Origin: Rostrohypoxylon terebratum
Taxonomy: Eukaryota > Ascomycota > Sordariomycetes > Xylariales > Hypoxylaceae
Reading direction: 5' to 3'
NCBI GenBank assembly: GCA_022497145.1
Contig: MU386086.1
Span: forward strand, 1-17,748
Length of the DNA stretch: 17,748 bases
Part shown: positions 8,135-15,187 of the stretch, piece by piece
Layout: each line of letters begins with the position of its first letter
How positions within the stretch are numbered: the stretch's first letter is position 1
Translations under genes and position numbers: made by a program
Notes under the pieces: model-generated
Told to the model about the DNA's origin: nothing
The model's input: only the letters and a program-made list of their open reading frames with translations
Database searches by the model: none

Positions 8135-8184
8135 GTTATTGACGTAGCATAGCGACACGAGAACGGGATTGATCTGAGATAGGC

Positions 8185-8190
8185 AATAAA
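8185..8190 (+). terminator. Probable ERG7 polyadenylation signal
   Basis: AATAAA lies 77 nt past the ERG7 stop, within an AT-rich 3' UTR. It is a plausible 3'-end processing signal, though fungal signals are loose. Confidence 0.45.
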
Positions 8191-8660
8191 ACCTAATAAT
8201 ACTTAATGTCACACTTACGATGTCGTTAATTTCAACATTGCCGACGTCACCTAATTGATTGGATGCCTATGTCCTACATAGGTACCTAATTTGACCTCCA
8301 GGGTCCTTGTCGACGCTGACGTATGTTGGACGACAGCTCTTATGTAGGCGGCGAGGTGGTCCTAGCTTTAGGTACTAGGAGTACCGCCTACCATTTTAGG
8401 ACTCAAGCCTGGCAGAACCATCCTTGTAGGGAACCTTGTAACCCCGCCAATATTTAGCTCTAGACTCTAGTAGCTTCCACCGTTGGGACCGTTTACCTCA
8501 GGCACAGGTACTAACTTGGCAGTTTCTAAGGTTGTAGTGCGAACAGTCAAGAGTCGACGACAACTATTAGAGTTATTCTTTCCGATAATACCCAATATTG
8601 ATTGAAAGAAAGTACGAAGTAAAGCTTGGAACAATTTGAATTTGATCATATTAGCAGTGT

Positions 8661-8688
8661 CTTGACCCTTGACTCTTGACTCTTGACT
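8661..8688 (+). repeat. Four CTTGACY heptads
   Basis: CTTGACC followed by three CTTGACT units in tandem, then a CTGT-type repeat. It lies about 220-250 nt before the SGT1 ATG, probably in the promoter or at the start of the leader. Confidence 0.8.
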
Positions 8689-8864
8689 TCTCTGTCTGTC
8701 TAATCTTGTCTCATTCCATCCCACCCTCAATCAATTCCACCCCACCACAATTCCATTAGCCTTCTACCGTTTTGCCAACGACGACGTATCGAGCGTATCG
8801 AGGTATAGACGTATCTCACAATACTGACACTGGACCCGACGTAACCGTGCCATTATCCTATCAT

Positions 8865-8871
8865 CCAATCA
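8865..8871 (+). promoter_or_regulatory. CCAATCA box before SGT1
   Basis: A CCAATCA word of the kind bound by the fungal HAP/CCAAT-binding complex. It is only 36 nt before the SGT1 ATG, so it may lie in the transcribed leader and be coincidental. Confidence 0.25.
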
Positions 8872-8906
8872 AACCATTAAACTATTCGCTGTCGCATCTC
8901 GTCACG

Positions 8907-10565
8907 ATGCCATCTTCCGCCGTTCTCGCCGCCGAAGGCATTAAGGCCGTTGCCGGTGGCAAGTACCAGGACGGGATCGACAAGTTAACTAAAGCTTTGA
9001 ATGATCATTCGGCACCCCTCTGGCTTCTCGAGCGCTCCAAAGCTTACCTCCGATCTAACAAGATCGACCTCGCCCTCCGCGATGCCGAGAAGGCCCTCCA
9101 GGTGTCCTTCGAACGTGCAAACAGAGATCACATGGCCGAGTCTCAGATTCGACGAGCGGTGGCTCTGTTTAGACTGGGTCGGTATGCCGATGCTGATATC
9201 TGCGCCTTTTGGGCTACGAGACTCCTCGAGGGAGCCGAGGTTGGAGAAGACGACGGACAGCAGAATAAGGTCGACGAAGTCGGAGATTACACAGTGCGTC
9301 CCGAAGAGGTTTCCCTGGCCGAAAAGGGTACACACGAACAACGCTTTGCTGCTCTGAGCTTAGGCGGAGCGTCATCTGGGAGGACCAAATTACTTGAGCT
9401 GCAAAGCCAAGCTCTCTCGTGGCGTATCCAGTCCTTAACTCAGATAGAGAAGCTGCCTGCAGGTCACCCGGGCCGTAAAGTGAATCCGATGGTGAAATTC
9501 CCAAAGGCATCCGATCTAGCTCGTGACAACATCGAAGATGATACCGAAGCAGGTAGCAACGACGCGGGAGACAACCACGAGGACGATTGGAGCGTTCTCT
9601 ACAAAGAATACGTTGCCTGCCGCACCAAAAACCTCATCAAGACTAGCTTCTACCAAAGTAACAATACCATCAACGCGGACCTGTTTGTCAAGAACGTGCC
9701 CGCGGATCGTTTCTCCGCGACGGCCGAGGGTCAGAAGCTAACCCTCGGACCATTCCCGGGCATCCATCCCGAAACTGCCCAGCTGAACCTCTGGGGTGGC
9801 ATCGAACCTGGCCGGATCGAATTCAAAGTCAAGGCAATGAAGGTAGAGCTAGTCCTCGTGAAGGAGGTGGCGGGGAAATGGCCGGCGCTGCAGCGTAACG
9901 AAGCCGAGGGATTCACCAGCCTCTCGGGATCTACCAAGGTTCACCCTACCTTTGAGGAATTCAAGCAGCGCGTCCGTCGTTTAGGGTTCGTATCGTGTGC
10001 CGTCAATATTTTTCAGGATTTGTAGCGCTAACGATTTACCAGGTACGGCAACCCCAAAGAAGCCGACATCGACGATTGCAAGGCAAACCGCGATGTTTGG
10101 TACGGCTCTCTTCTGAAGAAATTCCAGGCTGGTCTAGATGACCCTGAGGTATCAGCCGCGAAAGGCCCGGACGTCCCGACTGGACCAGCCAAAACTGCAA
10201 GTCAATCGACTACTGCCCAACCTAAGAGTGGTCTTACGCAAGCTAACGGTTCCTCCACTCCAACTGTCGTCGAGGGAGGTCCGGCAAAGGCCGCTAGTCC
10301 CCAGTCTTACCCCACCTCCTCCAAGAAAGCGATAAACTGGGACAAGCTCAAAGATGTCGACGACGACGAAGAGGAGAAGAATGGCGACGTCAACTCATTT
10401 TTCAAGAAGCTTTATCTCGACGCAGACCCAGACACCAAGCGAGCGATGATGAAAAGTTTTATAGAAAGCAATGGAACCTCTCTCAGCACCAACTGGGCCG
10501 AAGCCCAGAGCAAGACCTACCAGAGCCATCCTCCCGAAGGCGTCGAGGCCAAAAAGTGGGATTAA
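8907..10565 (+). CDS. SGT1: SGT1-like co-chaperone (TPR-CS-SGS)
   Basis: Two exons, 8907-9985 and 10043-10565, joined over a 57-nt intron (GTTCGT donor, GCTAAC branch, CCAG acceptor), give 533 aa. Sgt1 is an Hsp90 co-chaperone that works with Skp1 in SCF ubiquitin ligases and in kinetochore assembly. All three domains are visible: TPR-like helices at about residues 1-125, a CS domain at about 245-327 (LFVKNVP, GPFPGIHPE, KVELVLVKE, KWPAL), and an SGS domain from INWDKLKD (457) to the C-terminal KKWD with FFKKLYLDADPDTKRAMMKS. Acidic and Ser/Pro-rich linkers make it longer than yeast Sgt1 (395 aa). The first in-frame ATG is at 8907, with A at -3. The frame stays open upstream to a TTG at 8772, but there is no earlier ATG. 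The splice joins RRLG to YGNPKEADID and restores the usual block. Single-gene identity is very secure. Confidence 0.95.
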
Positions 10566-10659
10566 ACGGCGCTCCACACATCGTGATTCGTTGAATTAAC
10601 ATACAGGGCACAAGTTACTATTAGTTTGCAACGCTATTTTTGTATGAGTTTGCCTCTTC

Positions 10660-10676
10660 TTTTTTTAAAAAAAAAA
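10660..10676 (+). repeat. T7A10 homopolymer junction
   Basis: Seven T followed by ten A, about 95 nt past the SGT1 stop. It may aid 3'-end formation or nucleosome exclusion; it is also a place where sequencing length errors are common. Confidence 0.7.
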
Positions 10677-10686
10677 CCCTCGAGTA

Positions 10687-10715
10687 ACAGGACAGGACAC
10701 AGGACGGACGGACGG
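10687..10715 (+). repeat. GGACA / GGAC short tandem repeat
   Basis: A run built of ACAGG and GGAC units, downstream of SGT1. Simple low-complexity sequence with no assigned role. Confidence 0.6.
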
Positions 10716-11397
10716 ATAGGAGCAATGATACCAATGATACTAGGCACTGAAGCTTAATACAACTATCATAACTTACTAGGCATTAAGTCCGTGGGTGATA
10801 GAATATGATTTATATGGCATGGAAAATACGCACGATGGTCTGTTGCATCGGTTGGCATGTAGTTCGGGGCATGCTTACCCAACATAGGTAAGATATGGGG
10901 TAACGTAGGGAGAGGGGTGTCGTAGTCACGGGACGGCTCAGGATAGCAAACTAAGCCAGACTGACCACTGACCACTAACCACCGCCTAACCTAGATAATA
11001 ACTGTCATCTACGTGAACAGGAGAACCAGGTGAGTGGATCGCCACATATTTGCTCGAATTAGAACCGATGACGTTTCTAAGAAAGATGATTGGCGACGAT
11101 ATATTTATAACCACCCATAACCACGGCGCCGGTGCCAAGTCTTCGCTAAGTGGTGTGGAGATCGATACCACGTTTTACGTAGTGCTTCCCCGGCACTTGA
11201 TTTTAACAAGGTTATACGACTACTCCGGGGCGTTCATCCCAGCTTGTTTCCCGATACCTAGACGTGCCAACAATGCGAATCGACGAATCCTACCGGTCTC
11301 ATTTCAGTTGCCGACACGCTCTTGTTACCTCCCCATACCTGCCTCCTGTTACCCCCCAAAACCAAAAACCCTCTGACCCTTCAGTTCGCATCCCTGC

Positions 11398-11685
11398 ATG
11401 ATGGATCACGGCGGATTATGGTGGATCGTGTTTGTGCTTTTGTCCTGTCTTCTCCCCGCTTATTCCCCAATGTCGACTAAGCTCCACACGGATAGCGCCC
11501 AGGCCTCGTTTTGGAATCCTCAGCCGTGGGCTATAACGTCTCGTCGGCAATTCGCTGATTGGTCGACCGGATGTGCGCCGAGGTTAATAATTGCTCGAGT
11601 AAGCTACGGCGTCCTGCGTCACGTACGGACGTATCAGGGCATCAGACGATGTTGGTCCAGGACGGCGTTGCGCGAGTCGGTATGA
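11398..11685 (+). CDS. Doubtful small ORF with signal-peptide-like start
   Basis: A 95-aa frame from a real ATG starts MMDHGGLWWIVFVLLSCLLP, which looks like a signal peptide or membrane anchor, then continues without recognisable domain, cysteine pattern or repeats (three Cys after the start region). The pyrimidine-rich and CCAAAA-rich stretch just before it resembles a fungal leader. Nothing else supports it: no homologue is recognised, no intron joins it to other frames, and frames of this length occur by chance. It could be a small secreted protein, an upstream transcript of the P450 region, or noise. Confidence 0.15.
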   Translation: MMDHGGLWWIVFVLLSCLLPAYSPMSTKLHTDSAQASFWNPQPWAITSRRQFADWSTGCAPRLIIARVSYGVLRHVRTYQGIRRCWSRTALRESV

Positions 11686-12073
11686 GTTACCCGACCTTCC
11701 AGCGTGTACGGACGGGTACTTCATATATCTAAATGGCCCCGAGATCTGGACCATCCTTGGTGAGCTTGGGAGGGTAGATTCGTTAGATTTGTCAAAGACC
11801 CCTGAAGTCTGATTATCGATTCTGATTAATCCGAGTGATCAAGCCATTACTTCATCAAGGAGACGTCTTGGCATCACTCTCGCCTCGGTGTCGTCTGCTC
11901 GTTATCTATATTAGTACCTGTCCCGCGAGATCTCCTTCAACAGGAGGATAGAATCGTAGGAAACTTCGAAGGAGTCCTCAACATCCTTTAGAAGACTTGT
12001 CTGAGATCACTCCCCACCACAACCTCGCGAGAGAATTCTATACGTCTCTCGCATAACGTAAGGCTCTTTCACC

Positions 12074-13817
12074 ATGAGCGACGAGAACACGATCTCCCCA
12101 ACCAGGGTCGTCCTGCTGACCGCTTGGGAAATCTTCAAGGAGCAATGGTATCTCCTCATACCCCTGTTCCTTATCGCCCGCATCTTATACATACGTTACG
12201 CGTCTCCGCTGCGAGAGTATCCGGGTCCGTTCTTAGCTTCGTTCTCTCGCCTCTGGAAGATCGCCTCGACGGCCTCGGAACGTACGCACCTGCACCACAT
12301 AGAACTCCACAAGAAATACGGACCCATCGTACGGATTTCCCCGAACGAGCTCTCCTTCTCGTCCCCCACCGTCGCCAGGAACGTCCTCTCAGCGGGTAAA
12401 CGGTTTTACAAGACGGATTTCTACTCGGTCTTCCCGCCGCCGGAGAACCCGGATATCTTTACCGAGATACGCGAGGATGTCCACGCTATGAAGAAGAAGG
12501 TAGCCAACGTGCCTTACTCGATGGCGGCCATGAAGCAGCTGAGCCCCTTTATCGACGACACGATCGACTTCCTCGTGAGCCGCCTCGACCAATTCTGCCC
12601 CGACACCGCTATTCCAGGTTTCCAGCAAGCGGGGCTACCCGGCAGGAACCCCATCGTGAACCTTGGTGATTGGCTCCACTTCTTTGCGTTCGATGTGCTA
12701 GGAGAGGTTGCATTCGGTAGATCGTTCGGCTTCTTGGCCGCGGGCGTCGACAAGGAGAACGCCATCAAGACCATCGACAACAGCCAGAAGTACAACGGCA
12801 TCGTAGGCCAGATCCCGGAGATCGACTGCCTGCTCCGACGAAACCCGCTCTGGAGATGGATCCCCGCCTTCAATCCCGAAAATGCCCTCATCACGAGGAT
12901 CGCCCGCGACGAGATGCGGAAACGCCGTCCTTTCGAGGTCGACCGTGATGGAAAGGGTGCTGGTAGCGACGGTCGCGAGGACCTCTTGTCCTCTCTGATC
13001 AAGGGCCACTTGAAGGACCCCGTAAAGTTCCACGAGGGTGATATCTTTGCCGTAGCACACGGTGCCATGTAAGTGTTTTGCAATTTCTAGCCTGCGCTTA
13101 CGAGGGTGCGTGTCAGCTGACACGAGAAAAATAGCTTCGCCGGATCAGACTCGACGGCTTCGACAATGCAGTCCTTCTTCTGGCATGCGCTCTCCGTACC
13201 TCGCGTCTACTCGAGACTTGTAGAAGAGGTCGAGACAGCAGTGCGAGAGGGTAATATCCAGTCTCAAGGAAACGTACAATGGACCGACGCGCAGAACCTT
13301 TCGTACTTCCAGGCTTGCCTGAAGGAGTCGATGCGGCTGCGCCCCGCGGTCGGCGTCAACATCGCCAGATACGTGCCCCCGGAGGGCATCGAGATCGAAG
13401 GTCGCCACATCCCCGGCGGCACGCGGCTAGCGCTCAACGGATGGGTGCTTCACCGCGACAAGGCTACCTTTGGCGAGGACGCTGAAGTCTACCGCCCGGA
13501 GAGATGGCTCGAGGATCCCGAGAAGGCCAAGGTCATGGAGCGATACATGTTCCAGGTATTTAAAAAACATCATTCACTTATTGATATCGGTATCACTGAC
13601 AGTTAGATAGTTCGGTGGCGGTGCCCACGTCTGCATCGGCCGGAACCTGGCGCTGCTAGAAATCAACAAGGTGATACCTAGACTGTTGCGTGACTTTGAG
13701 TTCCAGCTGGCGTACCCAGGCCGCGAGCTCAAGGCCAAGGCGACCTTCTTCGTCGTCCAGGAGGGCCTCGAGGTTTACATCTCCCGAAAGAAGACAGAGA
13801 AAGAGGCTCAGCAATGA
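12074..13817 (+). CDS. Microsomal cytochrome P450 monooxygenase
   Basis: Three exons, 12074-13068, 13135-13555 and 13611-13817, give 540 aa. Introns are 66 nt (GTAAGT donor, CTGAC branch, ATAG) and 55 nt (GTATTT donor, CTGAC branch, ATAG). P450s insert one oxygen atom into a substrate using electrons from a reductase; this one is anchored in the ER by a segment at about residues 25-42 followed by the hinge REYPGP. Motifs in order: KYGPIVRISPNELSF; I-helix FAGSDST (333-339); ExxR as E396-S-M-R399; YRPERW (P453-W456); heme loop FGGGAHVCIG with C480 as the iron ligand. His478 replaces the commoner Arg of the heme loop, as in many fungal P450s. The pattern resembles the pisatin-demethylase-like group, but the substrate cannot be told. 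The start has a good context (CACC before ATG) and phases agree at both splices. It appears intact. It may act in secondary metabolism or detoxification. Confidence 0.93.
13109..13124. repeat. 16-bp perfect palindrome in P450 intron 1
   Basis: CGTGTCAG followed by its exact reverse complement CTGACACG. It includes the likely branch site CTGAC, 10 nt before the acceptor AG, and the E-box CAGCTG. Confidence 0.85.
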
Positions 13818-14180
13818 GCGGTGCGTTGACACCAGACAAGCTGGGGAGAGCGAGAATCATGCTCGATCTCGAATAAGATACGATTGACAATATTGATCAA
13901 TCACTTAATGATGCTACCTAATCAATGATAGTATCGGGGACGGTACCGGCGGGCGGCGTTGTCGTGTTAGAGTTGGGCTCGCGGCTTACGAAAAGGGCTT
14001 CTTGGATTACAGTGTTGTCGAAGCATTTGCATACCACTTTCTAAGCGTAGATTATTCGTTGGTTTTCAAAATTTTGTTCTTGTCAATCAATTATCGCTAA
14101 AGAGTTATTGAAGCGTTTGTACGGATCCGGCGGTGGTAGACGGCCCAGGTACACACACCACACGACGCTTTTATATCCAT

Positions 14181-14197
14181 TATACCTATTAGGTATA
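14181..14197. repeat. 17-bp quasi-palindrome
   Basis: TATACCTA, one central T, then TAGGTATA: perfect 8-base arms. One of several palindromic forms of the TAGGTA/TACCTA word in the gene-free parts of this window. Confidence 0.8.
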
Positions 14198-15168
14198 TAC
14201 CAAGACGGAGGTAGATTTATGGTAGATTGCTTACTGTAATATGATTAGTCAGACCTTAGTCAATACGACTGAAGCTCTTAACAGTTTCCTAATCCGGTAA
14301 TTGAGAGTTGGAGATAGTGTCGTCAAGAGTGGGAGTTAGGTATCAACTACTTCGACAAATACGGACCAGGCATATCAATTGGTGATTCGTACTAGGTACC
14401 TATTTGAATTGTAGATTATTTTAAGTATACATATGGATTATATAATGTCCTAGTTTATCGTCCCAGGCCTGTTCACCATCCTCTACTTTCATCTAACCCC
14501 TGATTACCTCATAATCTGCATTATGTAAGCAAAAACGTCTCGGAATCTGCTACATCCTTACGACTCATTAGAATAACGAGTGACACTCATTATTAGTTAA
14601 GTCACCGAAACTCTACAGCTACTATAATAGTTCATATGTCGTCAGGCCGCGAACAGACCCGAATTGTAGAAGGTACGGTTCTCGGTAACACTGCGAATAG
14701 TCTCAAGTTACATAACCAGGGACCGTGACCTGGCTGCCTGGAACGATCCACTCTCTCGTCAGGTAAAACTAGCCAATTCCCCATTATTTCAAATTCTTGT
14801 TTTCTCGGCATAATTATCGAACGAGGTCGTACGAAAAAGTTCGATCCTGCCAGAACTTCCCATCTTCTCACCGAGGTCGGAGACCGGAGGTCAATCTGAG
14901 GACCTGACAAATACGACATGTGAAGAGCCTCTTCGATTTATAATAAGCTGCCAAGCCGGTGGTCCTTCGTCACGTCTTGCTACGTAGCAGCGGGCTGCGC
15001 TTTGATACCCGGGTGGGTTTTCGCGCAGAGCCGCCGAAGTTGGACCTGAGCTTGGAAAGGCGAGCGAAAAGCCAAGGCCCTATTTATCCGATTCGAGACC
15101 GCACCGGGTCTATACATGATACCTGGTCGGGCTGATTCGACAGGGACGTACCAGATCTTATCTAGACC

Positions 15169-15187
15169 GGGCAAGGGGGTGGGGGGG
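15169..15187 (+). other. G-tract cluster, possible G-quadruplex
   Basis: G3, CAA, G5, T, G7 in 19 nt, enough G runs for a four-layer-strand quadruplex with short loops. Another G7 run follows at 15229-15235. Function unknown. Confidence 0.55.

Larger units (their letters stand above)
8109..8906. other. Intergenic stretch between ERG7 and SGT1
   Basis: This holds the ERG7 3' end and the SGT1 promoter and leader. Visible items are a stem-loop at 8115-8134, AATAAA at 8185, GGTACCTA-type words near 8278-8290 and 8366-8385, a CTTGACY heptad repeat at 8661-8688, and a strongly pyrimidine-rich leader from about 8660 to 8770 typical of fungal transcription start regions. A minus-strand open frame (8467-8730) has no recognisable content. 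Confidence 0.55.
10566..12073. other. 1.5-kb stretch between SGT1 and the P450 gene
   Basis: No secure gene. It contains a T7A10 run at 10660-10676 in the SGT1 3' region, a GGACA/GGAC short repeat at about 10687-10715, and some weak open frames: minus 10766-10975 and 10986-11171, and plus 11050-11376 (TTG start). One plus frame starting at a true ATG (11398) is listed separately as doubtful. The last few hundred bases are the P450 promoter and leader; TATATC-like words occur near 11720 and 11900 but none is a clear TATA box. Confidence 0.5.

Noticed and set aside
10138..10335. Plus-strand ORF of 65 aa downstream of SGT1
   Set aside because: It is a shifted frame over SGT1 exon 2; the true frame encodes the SGS domain.
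14820..14860. tRNA-like GTTCGATCC word
   Set aside because: No A box, anticodon arm or pairing acceptor stem surrounds it.
14632..14919. 95-aa minus-strand ORF with a true ATG
   Set aside because: No domain, signal or splice partner could be seen; length is within chance expectation.
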